NCBI GenBank assembly: GCA_001910725.1
Contig: MJGA01000014.1
Location: 186,001-250,000, forward strand
DNA length: 64,000 nt
Direction: 5' to 3'
From: Phanerodontia chrysosporium
Taxonomy: Eukaryota; Basidiomycota; Agaricomycetes; Polyporales; Phanerochaetaceae
The notes under the pieces are model-generated. The model was not told the DNA's origin. It saw only the letters and a list, made by a program, of their open reading frames with translations, and did no database searches. The translations under genes were made by a program, and so were the position numbers. Positions 35,201 through 45,930 of this stretch are shown piece by piece (the first letter of the stretch is position 1; each line of letters opens with the position of its first letter).

Positions 35201-37155
35201 ACGCCTGTGGGATGTCGGTGCCAGCCACGACATAGCATCTGCGTCGCGTCGTCGTCGCGGGTAGACATGATGTCATGCGTCGCAAAGCACAGTTGCCATT
35301 GTCAGCGCACTTTGGGAATGTTCACATCGCCTGTCTGCGGGACGCGCCGCGATTGTCCTGTAGACGGGTCGGAGAGCACCGCTTTCATGCGGTGGGTGAC
35401 CTCATTTCTGTCAGAGCACGCAGCGGCGAGACGCGCCTCGCCACAAGACGGACCCGCCACGCATGCCCGGGGCGCTCTGCGCGGCGGACAGCCGCCCCGT
35501 GCGGCGTCCACACGGGCTACCGCAGTGTGAAACCCGTTGCTCCACGCAATGCGCAATATTGCCAGCAAAAATTTCGCGTGGAGGCGCTGCGAGGCGATCG
35601 CGACGTGGGAGCGCGCGCAGCAGTCGGCGCCGGCGTCGGGCATCGCGCCGCCCCAAAAGGTTCGGGCCCAGACCCCAGCGCGCCGCTCGGCACGTCGCGG
35701 CATCGCGGCACGGCGCGTGCCTTCGCAGTGATCCGTCTCGGGACGTCATCGATCGTTCGGCTCCGGTGATCAGGAACGGCAGGTGTGCGAAGCGCCCGGC
35801 GGCGCGTTGCCGTCGGGCGCGTCCTCGCGCAGGGAGACTGCTTGAGGCCTCGCACTCCCGCGGGCTGCTTCATGATGCATGAGCACCTGCTCGATGTTCG
35901 ATTGCGTTAAGCAGAGTTAGCCTAGGGGCACCACCTGAAGCAGATCGCCCCAGGCCAATGAAACAGGTCCCTCCAGCGCGACGCGGGCGTCCGCCAGTCA
36001 AATTCCTCATTGGCCTCCCGACGCTCCTCGGCGTTTCGGCTCGCTCACAGGGCCCTCCCGCAATGGTGTCTCATGCTCTGCAGCGGCGCAACGGCGCGCG
36101 TTGCGACCGTGCTTTCCTGACGTTCCGTGAGCACGCCTCCTGGAGAACCCGCCCTCGTTTGAGATTGTGCGGCCGTACGGTCCCCCCCTCCCCTCCCCTC
36201 CACGGTCTCGTGCAGTCGAGGGCCCAGAGACCCCGCGAGGGTTCGCGGCCGCAAGGCGATCGCGCTACGCCTTGCGGGGCGCATGGTCGCCTCCGTGGGA
36301 CCACAACGGAGCAAGGCGGGACACCCATCGAGCCACGCCGGGTGCTAGCCGCATATCCCGACTGTTGTCGGCGGCAGCGAATTCGAGAGCTTTGTACATG
36401 GCATCCATGATGCCCTATGACGTCGCGCCCTGGGAAGAACAGATGGCGGCGTAGCCCGGCCTCTCGTCGGAGTAGAGAGAAAAACAAACAACGCGATGAA
36501 ACCAGCTGGTCGAGATCGCACAAACCCTGGTGTTTCGCATCCGGATACTGGTCGTTGTGCGGGCTTCGTTTGAAATGAGGCGCCAGCGTCCTCAGGGCTA
36601 CAGGGACCGAGTGCACCGGAAGTCGTCCAGAGAAGGAAGGATGCTGCGGAGGAAAAAGGGTGGTGTGTACGTCGCTTGCGCCTGCCAATTTGTGAAATAA
36701 GCCTGCGGAGATGTCTCCCGTATGGGAGGTGCGCACCTTGTCCCGCTGCTTCCGTCCCCACGGCGCCTGCAGGCTCTGCTTGAGTGGAAAACAGTCACAA
36801 ACCGAATCTAGCCAGAATCTCGTTTGTGGCGGACGAGGAGGCTTCATATTCGCCAGTCACCCGAGGAGCCGGCTGGGTGATCCCCTCCAGAGTCAAAAGA
36901 CGGCTTGTGAACGACGGCACCGTTTCCGTTTCTCCGTCCTCACACCCCCGTGTCCCGCCCACCTGCCCACCTGCCTGCGCCCAGCAGCATTGCCCTCCCG
37001 TACATAACCAGGGACGCCCGCCCCTTGCACCTCCAGCCGCCTCCCGCGCAGGACCCGAATCCCCATCAGCTACCACGTCGACCTGCCACTAGCGCCCGGA
37101 CTCCCACCACCCATTCTCTTCCCCCGCCCTCGACACACACGCACCACCAATCGCC
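32207..37155. other. Long GC-rich stretch without recognisable genes
   Basis: Almost 5 kb upstream of the MADS-box gene with no family recognised on either strand. Between about 33.0 and 36.4 kb the sequence is very GC-rich. Open frames of 100-320 codons exist in several frames at once, but they are Arg/Ala/Pro-rich low-complexity translations typical of stop-poor GC-rich DNA. No repeat with other parts of the window was noticed. The last 250 bases are C-rich and are probably the leader of the MADS-box gene. Confidence 0.45.
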
Positions 37156-39117
37156 ATGGGTCGCCGCAAGATTGAGATTCAGCCCATCACAGTGCGTACC
37201 TGTCTGCCATGCCCGTCGTGTGTGTGCGTGCGTGGCGGGGCGCGCCGTGGGACGGGGCTCGAGGCCTGCGTCGGAAAGGAGGGCCGTCCCGCTGGCTCGC
37301 CCGCGCCCGCCGCTGTTCTTGTCGCACAATCTGACTTTCATTTCGGCCCTGTGCAGCACGAGCGCAACCGGTCGGTGACTTTCCTCAAGGTGAGTCGAGT
37401 GCAAGCTTGGTCCAACCAGAGCCGCAGGCGATTGCTATTTTTGCGCCGACTTGGGCTTGGCATCGCTCGCTGATCGTCCCTCGATGCCTCCTCCTCTGCC
37501 TGCCTCCTTCCTCTCGTCTGCCATGTTGCTCACCACCCCGTGCACAGCGCAAAAATGGCCTGTTCAAAAAGGCCTACGAGCTCGGCGTCCTCTGCTCTGT
37601 CGACGTGGCCGTCATCATCTTTGGTGCGCTCCCCCGCCTGACTTCTCTGGGTACCGCGAGCTAACCACCTGTCTATTCTCACATGGACTCTACCGTACAT
37701 CACGTAAATTCCCTCGCTTATGGTAACGTTGTGCAGAGGAGCGACCAGGGCACCATGTCAAACTCTACCAGTACTGTTCAGGAGATGTCGATGCCATGGT
37801 GCAACGTCACCTGCACGTACGTTGCCCCCGCTTCTTCTGCCTCCTCGTCTGAGGTTCTTCGTACAGTTTGACGGCGAGCGTGACCTGAAAACCCCCGCCG
37901 ACTTCTCCAACAACAAACACGACGATGCTGCGGATGATGACGAAGACGCCGAGGAAGACGATGCGTCCAAGGTCAAGAAGGAGAAGCCCGCCTCGCAGAG
38001 CACCGTCAAGCCCAGCACATCACATACATCTGGCGGTGCTCACGGCAACGTCCCTATACGACCCGCGCAGAGCGTCTCGCAGGATGCTTCGAGAACTTCC
38101 CTCGACATGAACTTCCGTGCGAGTACCAGCAGTCGCGTGGCTTCAGGCTCGCAGATGAATGCCGTTCCCATCCTTCCCGTGTCAAACGAGCGCACCGCAG
38201 CGCCTTCCCGTGCCGGCAGCATGAACGTACCCAGCAGTGGCATCTCAATGCCGCTGTCGCTGCCCGTCCCTCAGATTAGCCAGCAGCCGCAGAAACGCCA
38301 GCGCACGGAGACCCCTATTGCGCCCCCGCCAGGCATGTCGTACCCGTACCGCCTCAACGTCGACCTCAGCGCCTTCCCGCCGACTGCACATGCAACGTCG
38401 CTCCCGTCGCAGCCGTCACCGCACCAGCAACGGCATCCGCAAGGCGACGTCGGGGGATTGCCGTTCCCGAGCAACGTCGGCATGTCGATGGACGCCTTCT
38501 CGTCATCGTCTGGCTTCGACTTTCCTTCGTCACGGCCACGACCCTCACTCGGGTATCCAGCGCCCGGACAGCAAGGGGCGCCGTCCTTTGGCGGCGGAGG
38601 CGGGATGAACGGGGTGTTTGGCTCGCGGCCGGGCCCGCAGACGACGAACATGCTCATGGACTTGCTGAACAGCACCGCTGGATCGGTCGCGGACGTCTCT
38701 GCGTTCGAGTGGCCGGCATCGCCACAGGGTTCGGCACAGCTCGATGGTACGTCACCGCTGCAGCGCATGCGCTCACCGCTGTGCTCACCTTCCCTGCGGA
38801 TCGCAGCAGCAGGCACCGTCAGTAGCGACTGGCTCGAGTTCCTCACCGCGTCGACGAGCGCCACGCACCACTCCCCGTCCGCCGGGCCGCTGCCGCTCGG
38901 CCTCCCGACGCCCGCGGCGTCCCGCGCGCCCTCGAACTCGGTGTCGTCGACGAACTCGACAAGACCACAATACGGCCTCCCGAGCGCCTCATCGTCGCCG
39001 CGGTCGCTGTCGCCCGGCCGGAAACGCTCGCTCGACGAGGCGTGCTTCGAGGACACCGGGTCGGGCGTGCTCAAGATCATGAAGGTCGGGAACGACGGGC
39101 GACGGAGCGTGGGATGA
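37156..39117 (+). CDS. MADS-box transcription factor (MEF2/RLM1 type)
   Basis: This is a nuclear DNA-binding regulator of the MEF2-like class; yeast Rlm1 acts below the cell-wall-integrity MAP kinase. Exons are 37156-37191, 37357-37389, 37548-37623, 37737-37816, 37867-38746 and 38807-39117, giving 471 aa. The MADS box is spread over four small exons: [43 protein letters not shown] plus AVIIF, and [20 protein letters not shown]. After [20 protein letters not shown] comes an acidic stretch, then long Ser/Pro-rich sequence with several SP/TP sites and a basic C-terminal patch ([13 protein letters not shown]). The intron at 38747-38806 is 60 bases and in frame, so retention would also be translatable. 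Confidence 0.9.
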
Positions 39118-41770
39118 GCGCGGCGGGGGCGGGCGGCGCGTACGGCCGCCCGGAGGGACCGCTCCGTCGAGCAGCCCCTTGCGGTCGGCCACCCCACACA
39201 CATGTATGCGCAGAAAGACGATGAAGGAGAGCTGCAGACGCGGCAGCTCGTGCAAGCCGAGACTATAAATGCCAGCGCGGGATGACAGAAAGGCTTGGCA
39301 CTCCCCCTTGCGGTCTTTCCCCCAGGCTCGGGAGCGGCACTCGGATCCAAGAAAGTCGGGCGACGGCCATGGGCTGGCCTTGGTCTTCGTCCACATGCAC
39401 TCAGGCACCATGCAGTCTGTTTTCTCACCTATAATACTGTTTCTAGTTCGCACCTTCGCATGCCCTGCCTTTATATGCTTATTAGGTCGTGGTTTCCGGA
39501 CTCTCTCTTGTAATACTCAACTGTTTATTCTCGAGCCTGGACGTTGATGCCATTATCGTAGCGTCTTCACGCATGTACTATGTTTACTATGCTATGCCTT
39601 AGAATATTACCAGCAACTTGCAGCGCATTCTGGGTGAATGAGAGCGTGCGGGACCGCTCCTCGTTTGGGTCGTCGCGCACACTCCCACGCCTTCTTGTCT
39701 TCAACACTCTCAATGAGCTGAACTCTAGTCATCCTTCCCACCTTACGTGGCGGCATTCTATTGCACATACACTCTGCTAATCATCTGGTGGCATGCCTTG
39801 CGAAAATCCGACTGAGAACATGTCCCCATGCTGCCCGACCTCCGGAGGACAAAGCGCATACTTGGTGGCCGCGCTGCACTACAGTCTCGAGGTCTCCCTA
39901 GGCTACGCACCCCACGGCCCTTGCGACGGTGGCGGCCCGCCTCCTCCTCTGCAAAACAAGCTGCGCACCCGACAGGACGCGTTCCTGCGCGCCTCGACCC
40001 ACAGGCACCGACATACAGGCGAAGAAAATAAAGGTTTCCCCCGCGCCACGTCGCGCGCAGCAGCAGCAGCCCCCGCCGCTCCCAGCCGTCGCCTACCGGT
40101 CATCATGCGCCAGGAATAGCGCAGGGCCCAGGGGCGGGGGCCCACCGTTCGTCGCGGCGGGCTATTTTCAGGACACGTCGCGCCCGGCGCAGATAGCGTT
40201 TGGCTGCGCGACCCGCGATCGCCCATCGCGTGCGTTCGTGCAGATCTCCCGTCCGCCGCGGGCGCGCGCCCGAGTGCCCCCGGCGACGCCAGCTGTCCAT
40301 GAAAATGCATAGACTCGCGCCTGCCCGAGTCGGTGGGCGCGCGCGAGCTGCGCGCGGGGACAGGCGGGCTTCGGGTCGCCCAGGGAGGACCGATGCTGTC
40401 GTCCCTGCTTTGCACGTATTCCGAATGGCGATTCCGAATTGAAGGGGATGCCGACGCCGCACTGGGGCGGTTGGCCCTCGCGCGGCGCGGCGCCTTCTGG
40501 CGATCCTTGCATAATGCATGGCGGGCCCGAGGCTGTTGCTCCACGGTCTCGCGCGGACATCGCCACGGTGTCGGTGCGCTCTTGGTGTGGGCCGGCGGCA
40601 GGCATGGGAGGCGTTCCTTGTCGGGTGCGTCATCAGGCTTCAGGAGCGCTGCCTGTGCTCAGCGCTCAGCCCTCCACCATCATCGACGCGCTGCCACTGC
40701 CCCATTGCCGAAACTATGACGCTTCTCCGTCGATATCCTCCACCAAGCCAGGGCGGTGGCTTCCAAGAGGACGCCTGCGTGGGCCTGTCTCGCAACCCCC
40801 TGTTTGTGACCGCCATCCAAATCGTACTCGTCGCGCCCATCGCAGTTCCATTGCAACATGCCCTGCTCTAGTCCCGCACTTCACCCTTCATTGACCCTCA
40901 ATAGGGGCCAGAATGACGGGCTATCGGCTCATAGACACCACGTTCCCTAGATAAACATTCCGCAATGCTGTATCGCCCTTCGTGGCAGGGCATTCGCGAG
41001 TGCGGTGAGTGGTCGATGTATGCGCGATGCCCTCATGGCTGACCTGCTTCCCGCCGAATTTCTTGAATGGCAGAAGGAACACATCACACATACACATACA
41101 TGCGAATATCGGTTTTTCCGTGCGAAGCTTTCAGCGTCTCATCAATTGCTGATGCGACCACGAGGATGCTCGTTGTTGCGCACCGGCACCGGGACACGGT
41201 CGCAGCCTGCGCAAGGCCACACGCAACGCAACAACAGACATGACCATCTAGGAACCGGCTAATCACTTGTGTTCCGAGAGACCAGGTGCCCACGTTCGAC
41301 GGCCAAACACCACTCGAACGAACTGCGTCCATGTGCCACGAAGGCGTTGGAGCACTCGCATCTTCTTTGGACGACGCTGCCCAACGCGTTCACGTCAAGC
41401 CTCGGAGCCTCTTCTGTGGCTACGCAAACTCGAGGAGCGCCCTTCGACGCGCTACGATTCGTTCCCGACGGGTCATGGTACAGCACAGGTGCAGCCGCCG
41501 GGCTCAATACTTCGCACGTGTTGACATATCGATAACTAGCGCATGATGGTGCACATGTGCCATCCGGATATTCTGCTCCATCCTCTCGCATCGCTGCATG
41601 CACCATGACAGGGCGCGCGCATATGGCTCACTCTTCCATGTACCCTTCGCTATCACCTTGCAGGCGGAGAACGTTCTTGGGCCGACGATAAATAGTGCCT
41701 TTGCACTGCGCTTGGAGCCCTGGAGCCCTCGGTTGCCCTCGCCGCCCTCGCCACCTCCAGCAAGAAAAAC
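39118..41770. other. Gene-poor, partly GC-rich stretch
   Basis: 2.65 kb with no recognised gene. The first 500 bases are probably MADS-box 3' UTR. From 39.9 to 40.7 kb the DNA is GC-rich with several overlapping open frames, all low complexity. A TATA-like GATAAATAGTG at 41688-41698 serves lipase 3. Confidence 0.5.
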
Positions 41771-42888
41771 ATGGCCCCCGTCGCCAGTCTTCTCGTCTCC
41801 GTGCTGCTGCCCGCTGCACTTGCGGCGCCTGCGCTCGAGGCCCGCCAGAGCATCACTGCGCTCGGGACGAGCACGATCTCGAGCTTCAAGCCGTACACGT
41901 ACTACGCGAGCACGGCGTACTGCCAGCCGGCGCAGACGCTCGCGTGGAACTGCGGCGCGAACTGCGACGCGAACCCGTCCTTCAAGCCCATCGCGTCCGG
42001 CGGCGACGGCGACGGCGTCCAGTTCTGTGGGTGATGCCCCAGCTTCTGCGCTGCACGCACGGAGCGCCGTGGAGCGCGTGCTGACGCTGGTCACAGGGTA
42101 CGTCGGGTATGACCCGACCTTGAAGACGATCATCGTTGGGCACCAGGGCACAGACACTAGCGAGTTGTGAGTTAGGTGTCGTCGTCTCGCACCATGACAC
42201 AGGTCTGAAGCCTTGGTCAGCCTTGCGGATATGACCGACGCAGACATCGAGATGACGACCCTCGATCCCTCCCTCTTCCCCGGCATCAGCTCCTCGGTCG
42301 AGGCTCACGAGGGCTTTGCGGATGAGCAAGCGCAGTAAGCCGTCGTCTCTGTCCGACTGAATGTCGCGCTAACGCCTATTCAGGACTGCTGCAGAGGTCC
42401 TCTCTGCTGTGAAGACCGGCATCTCCAAGTACGGGCGACGAAGGTGACAATGGTCGGGCACTCTCTCGGCGCAGCGATCGCGTTGCTCGACTCGGTATAC
42501 CTGCCGCTGCACATCAAGGGCGTCTCGTTCCAGACTGTCGTCTACGGTCTTCCCCGCGTCGGGAACCAGGCGTTTGCGGACTACGTCGACGCACACGTCA
42601 CGTCGTTCACGCGCATCAACAACAAGGAGGATCCGATCCCGATCGTCCCTGGCCGGTTCCTCGGCTTCCACCACCCCTCGGGCGAGGTGCACATCACGGA
42701 TGCGAACGTCTGGGAGGCCTGCCCAGGTGCGTGCGCTGGTAGCTGCAGCTTACACGACGCACTGACGATGGTGTCTAGGCCAGGATAACACGAGCACGCT
42801 CTGCATCGTTGGAGATGTGCCCGAGATCTGGGACGGCGACGAGTCGGACCACGACGGCCCGTACGACGGCGTCGAGATGGGCTGCTGA
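41771..42888 (+). CDS. Lipase 3, secreted class-3 lipase (one frameshift)
   Basis: This is the closest paralogue of lipase 1, in opposite orientation. Exons are 41771-42026, 42097-42166, 42221-42334, 42384-42726 and 42779-42888, about 297 aa. The signal peptide MAPVASLLVSVLLPAALAAP is followed by ISSFKPYTYYASTAYCQP, LAWNCGANCDANPSFKPIAS, YDPTLKTIIVGHQGTDTS, FPGISSSVEAHEGFADEQ, TMVGHSLGAAIALLDS (Ser), FTRINNKEDPIPIVPGRFLG (Asp), HHPSGEVHITDANVWE (His) and a C-terminus DGDESDHDGPYDGVEMGC. One base is missing near 42433, between SKYG and ATKVTMVGHSLG. Unlike lipases 1 and 2 it has no intron between LPR and VGNQ. Confidence 0.85.
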
Positions 42889-43355
42889 GCACACAAAGTT
42901 CGACAGCACTGTATGGACTAGAGGCCTCCTGGGCTATGTGCGCTCGAGGCACGGTGACTTTTATCGTGTATCCATACGTCCTATCGGTCACGCCTATGGG
43001 ATCTGCGCTATGTTCGGACAGTGGTTTGCCAAGAACAGACGCCACAAAGACGGCGCCTCCGCTCGCGTGCCCGCCATCAGGCCGCCCATCACCGGGCGGC
43101 ACGGGCAAAGCGGCTTGCTCGCAACGTTCAGCTTCCAACTTCCACAGCTTTGCCATGTGCTCGTCCCTGCCTACCAGACCTTGTTTCGCCCAGGGATCGT
43201 TGTTGAAGGGAGACGTGTACAGGTAGAGGCCGTGAAGCTCTGACGGTGGCTATTGATATCGAAATGGTGGCGGAAAGACGGTAATATGATTTCACTCTAC
43301 GGTAAGCACAGGGTGATTGCTTTGGTTAAGTTCATTGCTCATGCCGTGTGGCAAA
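42889..43355. other. Spacer between lipase 3 and unit B2
   Basis: 467 bases without a gene. It matches the 22968-23288 spacer only in short blocks, so this part of the duplication has diverged or gained sequence. Confidence 0.5.
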
Positions 43356-43885
43356 CTAGAACAATGTCAGGAGCGTGTGTTGGTTTCGCCCCGAGCGCAC
43401 CGCAGTACGCGCCGAGGGGTACTTATCCCGGAGACCGCGTAAAGGTCCACGCTCGTCCCCCGGGAATACGTACCTACTACCTAGGCAGGCAGCACTGGCG
43501 TCCGACGAGGCAGCTGAAAACAAGGGGGGTGTGGACATCCGATGCAGGTAGCTGTGAAACAAGAGGGGTGTGGACATTCGATGCAGGCAGCTGTGAAACA
43601 AGGGGGGTGTGGACATCCGGGACGCCAGCGCCGCCTGCTCAGAGCGTCGAGACGAGGTCGATCCTACAAGAGAGCTAGTCAGTGAGCGAAGACGCATAGG
43701 AGAGAAAGGCCAGGACGCACTTTGGAGACGACGGAGGGAAGAAGCTGAGGAGACAACGACGAGAGGTGAGCAAGGTATTTGTATGTTTTGGGACGGGCGC
43801 TAACGCGCTCGACGCGTCGAAGCAGGTCACGCGTCGCGCTGTTGAACGACGGTCAACACGATCGCTCCCCGCCGCGACACTCCGG
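43356..43885 (-). ncRNA. Repeat unit B2, putative spliced noncoding transcript with structured last intron
   Basis: Minus strand copy of B1. The promoter block (GACGCGTGACCTG, CGACGCGTCGAGCGCGT) is at 43800-43870 and the TATA-like ATACAAATACC near 43774-43784. Three 39-base repeats lie at about 43520-43625. The structured motif is at 43371-43454 with P1 GAGCGTG/CACGCTC, P2 GACC/GGTC, GGGATAAGTA, a long P3 hairpin and CGAAACCAAC. The downstream acceptor is CTGACATTGTTCTAG, ending at 43356. The donor region has an extra GTAGTAG before GTACGTATT compared with B1. Confidence 0.5.
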
Positions 43886-44269
43886 TTGTGGGCGGAGATC
43901 GAGCGCTGTCCCGATATCCCAACACCGACGCGCACACCGGAAGCCTTCCCGACGGAGCATTGCAGGAATCGAGCAATCGTCAAAGCGTCGACCAGTCGCT
44001 CCAAGTCTGTGCGCTCTAACTCCAACTTGAACTGCTCCGAGTCCTATTTTACACCGATCCAGGTGGCATCGCAGAAGTGACAAGTTCTCGCTATTTGGGC
44101 ATGCCACTCACAACGGCAAAGGTGACGATCTTCATGATGCCTCCTCCGAGTGCAGGATTTGCCGACCGAGGATGTAAACTGACACCGAGACAGTCGGTGA
44201 CGGGTGCTCGATTTTCGCACATCCGCGGAAGCCCTGCGGCCGGGGATTGTGCTTAACAACGAAAAACGG

Positions 44270-44972
44270 ACCTGGCGGACGCGTCGAGCGCGTCAGCCGC
44301 CCGTGGGCCAAAGCGTATAAATACCGGGGCATCCTCTCGCCCTTCCCTTCAGCAGTCCTCACCTCCCCACCTCCGAGTCCCTTCTCCAGGGCTTTGTGCC
44401 CTGAGCAGTGTTTACGGCAAGTCATCCGTCCGTGCTCTCTGTTGTTCTCGACGCTGAGCTCGAACTTGGCAGATCACGAGCGACCGGCTGCGCTGCAGCT
44501 GGTTGCCGCTGTCTCAGTGTCTGGCTTGCTCAAGTGCGATCTCCCTTGGAGACGCGCTGAGCATTGTGCAGGAGGTCGGCCCCGCCTTCTCCTAGGCCGT
44601 GCTGGCGTTCCTGTCGCGGTTCGTTCTCGCCGTGCGGCCGCTCTCCCCTGGGCGTCGCTGGCCACTGGTTCCATGGCCCGCCGAGTGCTCCGCCCGCGGA
44701 CACTCGGTGCGTCGCGCTTCGTGCCCGCTGGCGTCGACCTGCCTTGGGCGACGTCTGCACCCCTCTGCGCCCTGCCTGGGCGCGCATAGGGTGTCAGGGC
44801 CTGGTTTCTGTCCCGCACTGCGGCGTCACTGCCTCCTCCCTGGAGCGGTCGTCGGGTCTTCTCGGAGGACGGGTGCAGACCTTTCCGTGGTCTCTGGGAT
44901 AAGTACATCTAATCAGAGGGAAACCAACACGCGTCCCATCTACCTTTCAGAAAGATGCGATGTATCTCAGTA
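44270..44972 (+). ncRNA. Repeat unit A2, putative spliced noncoding transcript
   Basis: Plus strand. GACGCGTCGAGCGCGTCAGC (about 44278-44297) precedes TATAAATACC (44316-44325) and a CT-rich leader. An intron-like segment runs from GTGCGATC (44537) to CTCCTAG (about 44598). The structured motif is at 44867-44936: P1 GGACGGGTG/CACGCGTCC, P2 GACC/GGTC, TCTGGGATAAGTA inside a CTCTG/CAGAG pair, and GGAAACCAACACG, followed by an acceptor ACCTTTCAG at 44950. A 38-codon open frame (44673-44789) matches that of A1 except for one residue. A longer open frame covering 44247-44789 starts before the TATA box, so it is unlikely to be the product. Confidence 0.5.
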
Positions 44973-45464
44973 GTACCGTGACCCCTCTGCCTCCTTACTC
45001 TCCTATGTGGCAAGATGATCATATTTTCTATCCAGGTTGAGCTCGTTCATTGCTACATTATATTGAGCGCGGCGCACGTTTCAGTATTCAACTACTTAGT
45101 AGATCAAGGCATAGGCCAAGCGAGAGGAATACATGAATTGTTTATCACTTTGCATGGAAGTGCGGCGTGGGGCTTTTCTAGATCTCGGTGTGTACCGCCC
45201 GTAGGGCGGGCCTGACGTGTAGTTGAGGCACAACAAAGGGTATGTCGGGGGTCACCAAAAGTTGCTAGCCAAACAAGGTATTCTCGAGGATGATATATAT
45301 GCTCTGGCCCTTTATCAGTGTGCTCGAGGGTGAAACCAACACGCGCTCTGGTACGGCTTCGAAGTTCGCCCGCATAGGAGCCTGCCTGCTAACAGCGTTC
45401 CTGGCCTGCCAGACATGATGCATGACCGCGCAGACTGTCGCACACGCCCTCTCGACACGAGGGC
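44973..45464. repeat. Spacer with a 3'-end remnant of the structured motif
   Basis: At 45317-45345 the plus strand reads GTGTGCTCGAGGGTGAAACC followed by AACACGCGCTC, matching the 3' half of the structured motif (end of P3, GAAACCAAC, P1'). The 5' half is not present upstream, so this is a truncated copy. Nothing else is recognised here. Confidence 0.6.
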
Positions 45465-45930
45465 GAACGATCGTGTTGACCGTCGTTCAACAGCGCGACG
45501 CGTGACCTGTTTCGACGCGTCCAGCGCGTTAGCGCCCGTCCCGAAACGTACAAATACCTTGCTCACCTCTCGTCGTTGTCTCCTCAGCTCCTCTCCTCCG
45601 TCGTCTCCAAGGTGCGTCCTGACCTTCCTCTCCTCTTCGTCTTCGCTCGCTGACCAGCTCTCTTGTAGGATCGACCTCGTCTCGACGCTCTGAGCAGGCG
45701 GCGCTGGCGTCCCGGATGTCCACACCCCACTTGTTTTACAGCTGCCTGCATCGAATGTCCACACCCCCCTTGTTTTTAGCTGCCCTGTCGGACGCCAGTG
45801 CTGCCTGCCCAGGTATGTATTCCCGGGGGACGAGCGTGGACCTTTACGCGGTCTCCGGGATAAGTACCCCTCGGCGCGCACTGCGGTGCGCTCGAGGGGG
45901 AAACCAACACACGCTCTTGACATTTTCTAG
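45465..45930 (+). ncRNA. Repeat unit B3, single B-type unit
   Basis: Plus strand. The same promoter block as B1 (GTGTTGACCGTCGTTCAAC, GACGCGTGACCTG, CGACGCGTCCAGCGCGT) lies at 45472-45530, with TATA-like GTACAAATACC at 45548-45558. The first intron runs from AAG/GTGCGTCC to CTCTTGTAG (about 45611-45669). Two 39-base repeats are at 45714-45784. The structured intron is 45813-45930 (donor CAG/GTATGTATT, acceptor CTTGACATTTTCTAG) with the motif at 45832-45916. The exon/intron frame is conserved while the outer flanks differ from B1 and B2, so the unit moved or was duplicated on its own. Confidence 0.5.

Larger units (their letters stand above)
41771..44936. repeat. Right arm of the ~3 kb inverted segmental duplication (lipase 3 plus unit pair B2/A2)
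   Basis: This is the inverted counterpart of 21378-24447. Lipase 3 corresponds to lipase 1, B2 to B1 and A2 to A1. The two arms are separated by about 17 kb that include the BTB, Gly-rich, lipase 2 and MADS-box genes. Confidence 0.75.

Noticed and set aside
44247..44789. A 180-codon open frame in unit A2
   Set aside because: Its ATG lies upstream of the TATA box and it runs across a likely intron; only its last 38 codons could be translated from the presumed transcript.
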